From: Membranipora membranacea
Taxonomy: Eukaryota; Bryozoa; Gymnolaemata; Cheilostomatida; Membraniporidae
Assembly (NCBI GenBank): GCA_914767715.1
Contig: OU612065.1
Coordinates: 26,288,001-26,352,000, forward strand
Length of the DNA stretch: 64,000 bases
Reading direction: 5' to 3'
In this document: positions 11,727 to 22,936 of the stretch, one piece after another
Layout of the letters: each line of letters opens with the position of its first letter
How positions within the stretch are numbered: the stretch's first letter is position 1
Notes under the pieces: model-generated
Told to the model about the DNA's origin: nothing
The model's database searches: none
What the model saw: the letters and a program-made list of their open reading frames with translations, nothing else
Made by a program: the position numbers and the translations under genes

Positions 11727-12564
11727 GTTACCAGCAAATCATAAAAAAAGAATACAGCTGTAAACTGCCAGATAGACACCGCCATCAACAGACACAAAAA
11801 CATACAAAAATAGGAGTCGACCACACATACAAATAGCCAGGTTATGAAAGCAAACCACAATCTCAGACTTTCAAGTCTGATTTATTACCTGGTCCGTTCC
11901 GTAGCATTCACATATGGTAAATTACAGCCATATATATCAATTGGCTAAGAACAATTTCAGCATTCAGCACTGGTTTGGTTTTATTGTCGTTGGTGGTGTG
12001 GGTTGGGAGTGCGGAGATAGGACTCTTCAAAATTGCTAAAAACTAATCTCTGTTTTTGTTGAAGTAGAAAAACTGAAATATCATAGCAATTGCCAAGTAT
12101 TTTTTCGATACAGATGGCCTTAATTGAGCTTCTCAATTGAGAAACAAAAGTTATAAGGAAAGCAAATGGTAATGATAATTTCGTAATATGCTGTGCCAAG
12201 TGCATGTTACCAGCTGCCAGGTGTTCATTGTTTCTGCACAAGGTGCCGCACGTCCCATCTTGCTGGTGTCATCTCATCATAAAAGGCTTCATGTGCAGGA
12301 GGAAGCCTTTTATATTACATCCTTAATGTCTTAAATTTATAATTCCCCCTGATGGCTTTTAAGGGTATTTGTTAGCCAAAGTAAACTGAACCAAATGTTC
12401 GGAAGATCAGAGAAAGGAAGGGTAAAGAGTTGTTTTTAAAAAAACTGATAAACCTAAGAGACTCCAATCAAGGCTTGATGAATGATTTGTATAGGCACTG
12501 GCTTCTATATAACATCTGGAGAGACATCTAACACACAACATAAAACATAACAATTTTGAACTTA
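11727..12564. other. Intergenic, no gene seen
   Basis: AT-rich sequence between two MITEs. A part near 12240-12360 resembles 6980-7090 (the 'catctcat' ... 'catgtgc' stretch), so this may be a diverged continuation of the duplicated downstream region of the peptide genes. Confidence 0.4.
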
Positions 12565-12568
12565 TTAA

Positions 12569-12945
12569 AGGGCAACCAAGGTTTCGCAGCAATGCATTAA
12601 TGGGTAGCAAATAATGTGCTGGGCAGCATCAGCTTTGTGCATTACGCGATGCAAAACTCAAAGTAGTTGCTGACTCTAAGCTGGGTAACACTTCAGTTTA
12701 GGGGAGGTTCCAAGACTTTGCTGTAATAATTATAGAGCACAGGCTAAATAATAACAGGAACAGGAAACTGCTATGTGGTATTCTCTTTTAGCTGAGTTTG
12801 AGTACCAGATGGAAAGAATGTTTCACAAGAATTCTGGCTGAATCCTCATCCGAATTATATTTTGTCTTTTTCCCCATGCAGAAGGTGCAATCTGCTATTA
12901 ATCAATGGCCATCAATGAGAAGTTGTTTGAAACCTTGGTTGCCCT
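12569..12945. mobile_element. TTAA-flanked MITE, copy 2 (377 bp)
   Basis: Same family as 11356-11722 but in the opposite orientation. TTAA precedes it (12565-12568), and the TTAA at 12946-12949 is shared with the next copy. Confidence 0.8.
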
Positions 12946-12949
12946 TTAA

Positions 12950-13316
12950 AGGGCGACCAAGGTTTCAAACAACTTCTCATCGATTAATGGCAGATTGCAC
13001 CTTCTGCATAGGGAAAATGACAAAATCTAGTTCGGATGATTATTCAGCCAGAATTCTTGTGAAAAATTTCTTCCATCAGGTACTCAAATTCAGCTAAAAT
13101 AGAATACCACAGAGCAGTTTCCTGCTCCTGTTATTATTTAGCCTGTGCTCTATCATCATTACAGCAATGTCTTGTAACTTCTCCTAAACTGAAGTGTTAC
13201 CCAGCTTAGAGTCAGCAACTACTTTGAGTTTTGCATCGTGTTATGCATAAAGCTGACGCTGCCAAGCGCATTATTTACTACCCATTAATGCACTGCTGCG
13301 AAACCTTGGTTGCCCT
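12950..13316. mobile_element. TTAA-flanked MITE, copy 3 (367 bp)
   Basis: Directly abuts copy 2 across a single TTAA, in the opposite orientation. Its left end reads AGGGCGACC (one change). The TTAA at 13317-13320 is shared with copy 4. Confidence 0.8.
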
Positions 13317-13320
13317 TTAA

Positions 13321-13447
13321 AGGGCATCCAAGGTTTCGCAGCAATGCATTAGTGGGTAGTAAATAATGTGCTAGGCAGCATCAGCTTTGTGCATGACGCG
13401 GCGCAAAACTCGAAGTAGTTGCTGACTCTTAGCTCGGTAAAACCCAT
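13321..13447. mobile_element. TTAA-flanked MITE, copy 4 (truncated)
   Basis: Starts at the shared TTAA with AGGGCATCC and follows copy 2 for about 125 bp, then stops near 13447, just before copy 5. The inner part and the far end are missing. Confidence 0.7.
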
Positions 13448-13455
13448 AGACTTAA

Positions 13456-13764
13456 AGGGCAACCAAGGTTTCGCAGCAATGCATTAATGGGTAGCAAATA
13501 ATGTGCTGGGCAGCATCAGCTTTGTGCTCCAAGACTTTGCTGTAATAATAATAGAGCACAGGCTAAATGATAACAGGAACAGGAAACTGCTATGTGGTAT
13601 TCTCTTTTAGCTGAGTTTGAGTACCTGATGGAAGAAATGTTTCACAAGAATTCTGGCTGAATAATCATCCGAATTATATTTTTTCATTTTCCCCATGCAG
13701 AAGGTGCAATCTGCTATTAATCAACGGCCATCCATGAGAAGTTGTTTGAAACCTTGGTTGCCCT
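13456..13764. mobile_element. TTAA-flanked MITE, copy 5 (309 bp, internal deletion)
   Basis: Both inverted ends are present, with TTAA at 13452-13455 and 13765-13768. Compared with copy 2 an internal stretch is missing after 'cagctttgtgc'. Confidence 0.75.
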
Positions 13765-13869
13765 TTAATAATAAACCTAGACAGGACACTGTATATGGCT
13801 GAAGTGAGGCACTTAATTATGGTGACGCGACGTCACTGGAGGGTGTAGAAACAGTGATTTTTACTGATG

Positions 13870-14400
13870 GATATCATTGATTTACCTATCCGAGCCCTGG
13901 TTAAATGTTGATAACTCAATTGGCTTCAATGGGAATTTAAGTTTGAAAATTGCGATAGACTCAGCAGCTTCTGGTGATCATTTTGATAGTCAGTTTAGCT
14001 TGATAGCTCAAATATTATCAAAAAACCAAGCTATTGAAAACAGTGCATAGACTCAAAGCCATAATTTTTTTTGCAGTTTCAGTCCTGATTAAATGCTTAT
14101 TTCTCAAACAATTTTGTTGGAATTTTGAGTTTGAAAATTGCTATCAATTCAGCAGCTTCTGGTGATCATTTTAATAGTCTGTTTAGCTTTGTAGCTCAAA
14201 TATTATCAAAAAAGCAAGCTATTGAAAACGGTGCTTAGACTCGAAGCTATAATTTTTTTTGCAGTTTCAGCCCTGTTTTAAAGTTTATTTCCTTATCAAT
14301 TTCGATGGGATTTTGAGTTTAAAAATTGCAATAGATTCGGTAGCTTGTGAAGATCATTTTGATGGTCTGTTCTGCCTTGTAGCTCAAGTATAACCATAAA
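13870..14400 (+). repeat. Tandem repeat, 188-bp period, about 2.7 units
   Basis: The phrase around 'cagcagcttctggtgatcat' recurs at 13963, 14151 and, more changed, 14339: two steps of 188 bp each. Between them 'gctcaaatattatcaaa' and 'gcagtttcag' recur in register. No coding frame crosses the units. Confidence 0.8.
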
Positions 14401-14980
14401 GTTCAGGACTTTATTCCTTGGAATAACTGAGGAAGCAAGCAATTGAATTTACTTGGTGAATACACAATTACCAAAGAAATGACTAATTTCATCCTTGCTT
14501 GTTTTGAATGCTTTTTTGCTCATTTTGAGCCAGGCATACACAATAAGAAATGTCATGACCTTAGACAAAATATCCACCACCATAATTGAAATGTGACCAA
14601 ACGAGATAGTTGGTAGTAAACAAGTCAAGGCCGGACCTCACAAAGCTTCAAATAAAATTGAAGTTCATAGTAGACGATATTCTGTGTAGCTAATATAATG
14701 GTCACTTCGGTGGGTCAAAAGTAAAGGGAGACCTCCTGCCCCGGCAGCATTCTCCTCGTTCTTACCTTATATGAGCAGCCTGATAAAACAAGCGACAGCT
14801 AAATCCGGTAATTTAGGAAATCATAATACATCAATTCTGACCACGAAACACTATCTTATGAACTTTTGAAATACTATTATGTTTATTGGGTCTGCTGGAG
14901 TCAGCAATATAGCAACAGATTTCTAGATATCTGAGTACACAGCAGTTGTAACACTCATCAAGCTAAGTACTTTCTATTTG
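14401..14980. other. Intergenic, no gene seen
   Basis: AT-rich sequence without recognised genes or repeats. Confidence 0.4.
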
Positions 14981-15091
14981 TTCACAAGAATTCTGACTGA
15001 ATAATAATCAGAATTAGATTTTTTCCCTTTCCCGATGCAGAAGGTACAATCTGCTATCGATCGATGAGACGTTTGAAACCTTGGTTGCCCT
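14981..15091. mobile_element. TTAA-flanked MITE, end fragment
   Basis: The last ~110 bp of the MITE family seen at 11356-13764, ending GAAACCTTGGTTGCCCT next to TTAA at 15092-15095. The other end is missing. Confidence 0.7.
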
Positions 15092-15777
15092 TTAAATTTT
15101 GTAAGTAGGTGATAACCTCAAGCCGACGTTTGCCTCAGTTTCTGAAGGTTGTTACTGCGACATCAATCAATGCATAACGTAAAGACTGCCAGATTTTTAA
15201 CTTTATTCAGATACCGACACAAAATTATATACTGATGGTATAATAAATATAAATATAAATATATATAAATAGCCACGATATGCATTTTACCACCGCTGAT
15301 CTATAAATTAATATCAATGATCTATACCATTCAAAAGCACATTTATATGAGATTTTGCATTCTTCATAATTCAGTTTATAAACTTTGTTCAAAATTCTAG
15401 TATAGTATATTTAAAGTTTTGAGAGTATCTGACAACTTGATGTTGATATAAATGAATGCTTACTGTGTTGGGTAAATTATGACTAAACACGGAGATCATT
15501 AAAATGATTGTGACATGAAAAAGGAGGTAACTGATTTTGGGTCTTCCATATATAGATTAGGACAAAAATTATTTCGCAGCGAAATTTCTCAATTAGATAT
15601 AAATAAAGCAGGATTGTAAAGTTCATCAACTATTTGCACAAAATGCCTATTGCCCAGTTCAAAATAACCTTGTTATATAACATTGCACTCACCGATCTAA
15701 CAAATTGCTCAGAATGCCTTAAATATTACAATTGATTCTATTATCCTTCGTCTATTGAAACATATCAGCAGGTCTCG

Positions 15778-15815
15778 CCAAGGTCAATGTCAAGGTCAAG
15801 ACGCCAAGGTCTCAG
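15778..15815 (+). promoter_or_regulatory. Cluster of AAGGTC half-sites upstream of SVWC gene 1
   Basis: CCAAGGTCAATGTCAAGGTC and a third CCAAGGTC lie about 0.5 kb upstream of the TATA box and recur at the same place in units 2 (30291-30328) and 3 (50597-50635). TCAAGGTCA is the extended half-site bound by monomeric nuclear receptors of the NR5A/ERR type. The block also belongs to a diverged repeat seen 3' of the gene (18640-18840), so regulation is only a possibility. Confidence 0.35.
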
Positions 15816-16332
15816 GAAGTTAAAAGTCTTGTCACTGAGAGCGATTATTGCGAATCAAACATGGCACAAAAATTGAATTTTCTGAAATGACGCGGGTTGA
15901 ATTCTTCACAGTTAGTCAACAGTGAAAAGTTTTCTTAACCAACCAAAAAAAAATATTTAAAATGAGTAATTGTTGCTTGTTAACATTTCAAATGATGCTG
16001 TTTAGAAACTCTGAAATAGATACTCTTGCTCAGTGAAGAGATTGGTACTGCCACCATAATACTTGACAAGCAGGATTCTTAAACTCTAAATATATCCAGT
16101 TGATAGATATTATAATAATTGCTGCAATCACTATCACTAATTATTTTGGCAGTGTCAGGGAAAAATGTAAAAACGGATGTCCCAAATCCTAAATTTTAAT
16201 AGCTATTGTTTAGCGATTCATCAACAATCGGAACCATAAAATGCTATATTGATTTATTTTTAGCATTGTTTAATGGTTATACTACGTCATTATTACCACA
16301 TATTGTGCTAATGGAATCGGATGTAGCTTGGA

Positions 16333-16340
16333 TATAAAAA
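16333..16340 (+). promoter_or_regulatory. TATA box of SVWC gene 1
   Basis: TATAAAAA lies 96 bases before the start codon and is identical in unit 3 (51149-51156). Unit 2 has TATGAAAA. Confidence 0.65.
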
Positions 16341-16428
16341 GAACTTCAAACCTTTGATCAAGTCATCTGAGGACTGGGACTAACCTTGAGAACTCTTCAT
16401 CTGTCTTACTGCTACATGTGTGAATAAA

Positions 16429-17794
16429 ATGAGATCTGTATTTGTTTTGTCTCTGTTGTTGGTCATCATCGCTGTCAGCATAGATGCCTACACAGCCATT
16501 CTGGACGACAAACGTAAGTTAACTTCATTCAATTCAGGCGAAATCTAGTTTCATAGTTTTACTGCCCTGATAAGTTTCATGTGAGTTGACTGTTTATCAA
16601 AATAAGTCATCTAGAAACAAAAACGGGAGAAAATGTTATCAGTTAAATGAAGTCTGAGTGATTTACAGTTAAAGTGTGAATGTAAATGAAATTGTGTTTG
16701 AATGAATGCTACTTATAGTAATTTTCATTAGATCATATTAACAATAATTAACCTGGTCACCCTGGCCTCAGATGTTTTGTGTGTCATGATATTATAATTA
16801 CAATATAATTAAGAGAATCAATCAACCAATAAAAATACAAAATTTATTTGATGCATTTATAAATATGCTTGTGTTTGACACTCCTGAGACTTTGGGCACT
16901 GGTTCAGCCAACTTGAGAATTTGAGCTATAAAATGTAATGGCCTTTGAATGTCTTTCTTACTCTGTTGTTCACCTCACTAGGCACAACACAGAAGATTTC
17001 GAATGTGTTTGTAAATCACTGCTTAGCAAACACAGGACATACACAATATTTTTTTCTAATAAATAATTAGACGAACATTGACGACTTGTTTTCAATTGTT
17101 TTTAGGATGTAATAACAACAAAAACGGCGTTTTCTACAACTGGAAGAAATGCGAGAAAATAACATGCAACTCGGGTTCACCCAACGCAAACCTAGTGGGG
17201 TAAGTGACGAGAGAGACTTCTATAATTTGTTGAGTAAAGGAAAAATTGACCAGCTTCCTCCTCAAACATTTGTGAGCAGATGGATTCGTGTGCTGAGTGT
17301 ACCTGCTACCAATTAACCCACAAGATGCTACGAAGTGTGCAGCAATGATCAAAGCCTCCTAAAATTTAAGGCTGTTTTTTTCAGATTAAACCTTTCAATT
17401 ATATCTTTTTGCTGACTCTTTAACCTGATCATCATATCACCAGGGTACATAGTTATGTGAAGAGTTTGTCATTATTTTCTTCACAGCCCTATTATTATGG
17501 AACATATATCTGTTCAATGAATTTTACTTGAAAACGCGCATATGCCAAAAAAGCCCCTTAATCACATTCAGTTCCAAGATGCCAACAGAGCCCAGTATGA
17601 TGAAGACCTGGCTTCTGAAATCAAAGAACAGTTTGAATAAGTTGTTTGCCATTTTGATTTTATTCAGGTGTGGCGTAGTAGACTTGCTAACCAAAGCCCA
17701 AGAAGCTCTAGGATGTAAGCAGTCATTTGTAACCCGCAAGCGTTCTCTGAAGTACCCAGACTGCTGTGAGCAGATTGTTGAGTGCGTACTATAG
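16429..17794 (+). CDS. Single-domain von Willebrand type C (SVWC) secreted peptide, gene 1
   Basis: Three coding exons, 16429-16513, 17106-17199 and 17668-17794, spliced with GT-AG sites in phases 1 and 2, encode 101 residues. Residues 1-22 form a signal peptide (RSVFVLSLLLVIIAVSIDAY). The mature part has eight cysteines in the SVWC order: C, KKC, ITC, then GCG, LGC, YPDCC and VEC. SVWC proteins are small secreted peptides; in insects the Vago members are induced by infection and act in antiviral signalling, while other roles exist elsewhere. The start is the first ATG after the TATA box and opens the leader. AATAAA follows at 17953. Genes 2 and 3 encode nearly the same protein. The family call is firm by cysteine spacing; the role here is unknown. 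Confidence 0.8.
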
Positions 17795-17952
17795 AAGAGC
17801 CACAATCGTCAAAGCGCAACTGATGCTAAACTGGACCTGACTGCAGTAACAATTTTAAACACTAGTGAGAATGTCTCAAAATTACCCATGCCAAACTATG
17901 AAAACTACACAAATGCAAAAAAGTTGATCATATAATTTGAATAACATTATCA

Positions 17953-17958
17953 AATAAA
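17953..17958 (+). terminator. Poly(A) signal of SVWC gene 1
   Basis: AATAAA about 160 bases after the stop, conserved in units 2 (32507-32512) and 3 (52765-52770). Confidence 0.5.
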
Positions 17959-17999
17959 TACTATTAATTTAATGAGAATTTAAATTCATGACAACTTAA

Positions 18000-20082
18000 A
18001 TATTGATGATTTAAACTGTGACAATTTTAAAATAAAATCATATCTAAGCCTCAAATTTATTGAATAGAACATTTATTTGTTATATATTTAATGTATTGCA
18101 GCGGATATAATTGCCCTATATGGCTGTATTTATGATGTTTAATTATGCCATTAGGTCCTTAAAGTTTGCATCCTGCTTTAACTGACTAGCAGTTTGCTGA
18201 ATGATACAGGTTCATTATCCTTGGACTGTTGCTAGGAGATCAATTTGAATCTGGTTGAGTTGCTACAATGGTGAAAATAGGTAAAACAAAGAGAGATACC
18301 AATAGCGGAAATTAAATAGCTCATATAAACAGTTTTGGTAGACCTATCACTTTCGGACAGAGACTATCGTAATAGAACCAATCTCTGGTAGCAGCAGCAG
18401 CAATTTGTAAACCAATCTAAGAGTTAAGTTAAATTGTATCTGCTGTGTTGCTTCTTGTCTATTCCCTTTGCTAAAATAAGAGATTTCGAGTTCAAACCTC
18501 TGAAGCAGGTCATTTAGAAGCGCGCTTTATGAAATTCTGCATTCAACATAGATTGTGTGAATTGCATTGATAATCCTGTGTATACCTGGATGCATACAAA
18601 CTCCTAGTAAAATTTCTATTAAAATATCAAAAAGACCAGCAGGTCTTTCCAGTTGAGGCCAAGGTGTCAGGAAGTAATGGTGTCTATTTCATATTGATTG
18701 GCACCGACAGTGATTATTACGAGTCCATCTGCGTCATGAAATTTAAATTAAACGGAATGAAACTGTTTAGTAGTTTGTTAGTATATATTTCAAGGTCAGA
18801 CAACATTCCAAGGTTAGTCCAAGGTCAGACAACAATGAAAAAGTTGTCTAACCTAATTCGTTAAAAGGCAGGTCGGTAGGGTTGATCAACAATGTTGTGT
18901 GGGTAATTACAAGCAGACCTCTCCTGTGCCTATGTGCTCTCTCATTCAGCTAGATCCTATTCTGTCAAAAATCAAACATAACATCATACTAACTTTGTTA
19001 GTTATGTGCTACACAGTTCAATATTACATTAGCAATCTCTCATGAGTGTGGTATCAACTGGTTGATATATATACTTTTATTGTCAATCTACAATCATCTT
19101 TATGGATTTTATAGCAGAATATTCAATCGTTACTTGCTGATTTTGAAAGGTGACATGAGACTCGTTTGACTCGTTTACCAAAATTTGATGTGAGTTATAG
19201 TTGTGAAACCAAAATTGATTATGTTTGGAAATAGCAATTAGCATACGTAACTGACGCCTTCATAACGGGGAAAGCTATATTTCAATATTACATGCTACAA
19301 TAACAATAATAATCTGTAACCATTCATATTTTTCTGTTCACCCTTTTCTTGGAAAATGGCATAGTTGCAAATGAAGTTTAAACAAATAAAAATTAAAAAC
19401 TTTGCTACAGATTATCATAGACTTGAGGTTAGACAACTCAAAATTACAGTGAGATGAGAAGTCTTTGGCTCTTGTTTCTGCAAACTTTGAAAAGCTCCAG
19501 ACAGGGCTATGGCGTTTCAACAATACAACAATTCAAGGCGCGCTTCAGTATTGTTATGACATCGTCACTTCAATAGACAAAAACGTTTGTAATATTAAGT
19601 ATATGTTTATGGTCTTCTTAAGCCAAAATTTGCTCTGTCTTCTAGTTCTGACTTGCTGAGAAACATATGCCTCTAACCAGCCAGACATCACATTATATAT
19701 CATGTTCGTGTGCTGCACATGGTCAGGGCCGTGCTGGTACCATCCTGATCCATCACTTACCTCAATGCACAATGCACTTTGTGTGTGTGTCAAATGTGTA
19801 AAAATTTGTGCACATTAAGTGTTAAGGTTCAACAAGATTGATATCTATCTGTAATGATTCAATCAAAATAAGTTTCTTATTTTTTATTTATACAAGGATG
19901 TAATCATTATATATCAGATTATTGGGAACTGGGAACCCCTAAAGAAACTTCATAATTTTGAGATAGAGAGCCTATAACAAGCACCCAATATTGAGACGGA
20001 ATGCGAAAGTGAATGCTGTTGTTTTGCTGCAGCAGAGCAGTTACATTTTTTTCAATAACTAGTATGTCAGCAGAAGTTTGAT
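18000..20082. other. Spacer between SVWC gene and PARP relic, unit 1
   Basis: No gene seen. At 18640-18840 is a diverged copy of the AAGGTCA-rich repeat that also lies upstream of the SVWC gene (shared landmarks: 'cagcaggtct', 'tcaggaagt', 'gattatt'). The region is conserved at intron-like level in units 2 and 3. Confidence 0.5.
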
Positions 20083-21926
20083 ATGGGTGGTGCAACCGCA
20101 AGCAAGTATGAGGTACCAGACTCGCCTGTATCTACATATAGTGGTGGTGTACCAGGGAATGGTAAGGACACAAAGACACACCCTCCTACTTTTTTGCCTT
20201 TTGCACTTGGAGCCAAGGCAGTGGACATGGTCCAATGCTGTTACAAAATATATGATATATTCTTTTTCTCACCTTTACAGGTTCGTTCATTTAATCATTT
20301 GGAGGCCTAAAACAATACAGGTGTGAAAATTTGCACAGGTTTCCACAAGATCAGCTTGTTTTTGATGTTTTTCTATGTTAGATGTCCCTTGTCCTCCTTT
20401 ATAAACGTTTTGTTTTGTGTCTGTTTTAGTTGTGTATAAGACAAGATTTCACACTGACAGCTATGTCTACATTGTTCCCTGATCAGGAATTCTAGATTAC
20501 CCGTAGAGGGGACAAACGTTTATTCCTTAGTGGGTAAGATTGGAAAGTAACCCTGAGCACCGACAACTCAATCTTAGTACCTAATGTGTCAATATTTGAT
20601 GAAGATGGAGATTCTACAACAGATGATCATACCACTAGATAATGTCTGTCAAATTATTTGGAAAAGACTTTAGTAGTAAGCAATGCACTATAGGCATCCT
20701 GGTTAGGGGTGGAACGACCTCTTGAGGTTGGAGTTGAATTTCGGATATTTGACCTCGGATTCAACCACAAACCGGATCCGATATGTGTTATGTCTGATCC
20801 GAGATGATACGTTTTTAATCAACACTTACTTAGCATCATTTATCTCACTAAAAATGACAAGGAAGTATGATAGCCATTGATTGTAGCTCAGATTAGATAA
20901 TTGAGTTTGGCTGAAAGCATTCAGTGGTGATTAGTAGGCATTCAATACATATCTCATTTTCATAGCAATCTATATTGTTGCTGATTAAATTTGATAGATG
21001 TGTATTTTCTGCTGAAATGGAGAGAAGCATCTTTACTCAGATCGTTGTGAAGACATAATGCTTGTCCAATGATATTCCTTGTAACAAACTGTCTAGTTTA
21101 ATGTACAAGGTTATCCTCTTCTTCAAAGTAGGAGGACAATTCCTATCCTAATCACAGTAGAGAGTTTGGGACTTAGGTGCAGGGAGTTTATTCAAACTCA
21201 GTGATTATCAATATCGGGGTTTGAGTGATCCTGGCAAATTGAGGGTCTATGCACAAATGCTCATAGTCAAGAGATCTCTGTACTCATTAAATGAGCTTTT
21301 CAAATAATCTGTGTGTGAGCCTTGCGCCGTGGCTGTTTGAGTGATAAGTTGCTCCTTGTAAAGTATTATATCCGATCAGATATATGCACATTTAAATTAG
21401 GGTGATGGTTCAGGGAAAAGATTGTTGACGGTGTTTATCCATATATTCAATGACCTTAACTGTAAAAGTACAGCTGCTGGGACTGGTAAATTTAGCGTTT
21501 GTACGCGTTAACCGGGTCCGGATCCGATCCAAGGTTGAATTTATGGACCGATCCGATATCCTATCCGAGATTGCCTAACCCTGATCCGTTCCACCCCTAA
21601 TCCTGGTGAGGGATTCAATTTCTATAATTTCTCTTTTTTACCCCCGTATCAAAAATATTCCGGCCTGGTTATAATTTTTTTTCCCATTTCAGGAAGCCCA
21701 AACACCAAATGGTACTACCCAGACTCTTGGTGCTCCACAAGGTATCTATACAATGCTGCTCTGTAAGCTAGTGACAGGGAAACGCCAGCTGGGCACGTCT
21801 CACATGGATAAGCCTGACTCCAATCATGATAGTGCGAGGAACGGACCTGGTACATACATGGTTATATTTGATGGTGATTGTATTCTTCCTGTTGCCATAA
21901 TTGAATACACTGTTGATCGTAACTAG
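20083..21926 (+). pseudogene. Macro-PARP relic, unit 1
   Basis: Aligned with the unit 2 gene (34744-39103), this copy keeps exon 1 (MGGATASKYEVPDS, 20083-20161) and a damaged exon 2 at about 20430-20503. There a CGA codon has become TGA (near 20480), and the donor has changed to CCGTAGAG. All macro-domain exons, the WWE-like part and the exon with the HGT motif are deleted. The last exon (about 21692-21926) has lost about 66 bp including YGKGAYFG, but still encodes the end of the PARP fold. An 896-bp hAT-like element is inserted upstream of that exon. It cannot make a PARP enzyme. Confidence 0.8.
20704..21599. mobile_element. Non-autonomous hAT-like transposon (896 bp)
   Basis: Perfect 13-bp terminal inverted repeats TAGGGGTGGAACG / CGTTCCACCCCTA are flanked by a perfect 8-bp duplication ATCCTGGT (20696-20703 and 21600-21607). 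Units 2 (about 38702) and 3 (about 55594) have a single ATCCTGGT at the empty site. The subterminal regions share CCGGATCCGAT motifs in opposite orientation, as is common in hAT elements. There is no transposase frame. The insertion happened after the segmental duplication. Confidence 0.9.
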
Positions 21927-21929
21927 CCA

Positions 21930-22936
21930 CAAGCTAGCAACAAGAGTCAACAGCCAAATTTACCATAGCGCGGAAACCATTCCATTGTTTTTCAAGTTTT
22001 TCTTATATTTGATAACAACACTGTGCAATATAGATACTTAAAGAGTCAACAGCAACCTTCCCAAGGGCGTGAAAGCCAACCCTTTATACATTTACTTTTT
22101 TATATCTACAATCATGCAATATTTGATTCTTAAATTACTACATACTCTCTTACTGAGAAAGAAGATGGTGCATACATTTTTCAGATCTTTAAAATGCAAT
22201 GACCTTAAATCTCAGAATAGCAGAATCTATACCTAGTGTTTAAGAAAAGGTGGACAATAATGTGTGGATCATTCGTTTCACTAATCATCCAACAGCCACT
22301 CAAGATCATTTTTGTAATTTTACCCACTATTGCTGATTCAACATGTATGCAGCCCCCCAGGGTCCAATGTGGCAAGCTCATGGGCCCATATCAAATCAAT
22401 TACTTACTTCTCATGACCTTTTGCTTAGCATGATATTATTCAGAACACCTCTGTCAGTCCATCATAATTGTTAGTTTTCGGTCGCAAGTTGCAACTTGGG
22501 AGACCAGTTGGATAGATACATATTTGTTATGAACCACTCTTGTTATCAAGTGTTTTATTTACCACTTTTTTCATGTTTATTGTGCAGACATCCATACATT
22601 ATGCTTTTATCAGACTCACACCAATTTCAGAAGATCGAATAAAACATGAATATTTTATACCAATAACTTAATCCAGTACAATTATGTCTGTTATTTTAAG
22701 ATTTTCACTAGTTGAAAATGTTATGTTAATGAATTTTAATCGTAGAAATAACATTGTTTGGGATTAACAATATATTAGATAGCTCAACCGTACACATTTG
22801 ACCATAGGGCCAAAACAGTAACAACAAAAATTGAAAACAATCATTTCAACCAAAATGCAAAGTTGTAAAAGAACAACAACGACATGAGACTTGTCGGCCG
22901 CTGATCACGCTGTTGAGATTGTGATGACTCAAGATG
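21930..22936. other. Spacer between convergent PARP relic and PAN/WSC gene, unit 1
   Basis: No gene seen; 3' flanks of two tail-to-tail genes. It is conserved in units 2 (39104-40074) and 3 (55984-56990) with scattered changes. Confidence 0.5.

Noticed and set aside
18664-18864. Short plus-strand frame recurring near 33195
   Set aside because: It lies in the AAGGTCA-rich repeat, is disrupted by a stop in unit 3 and has an in-frame deletion in unit 2.
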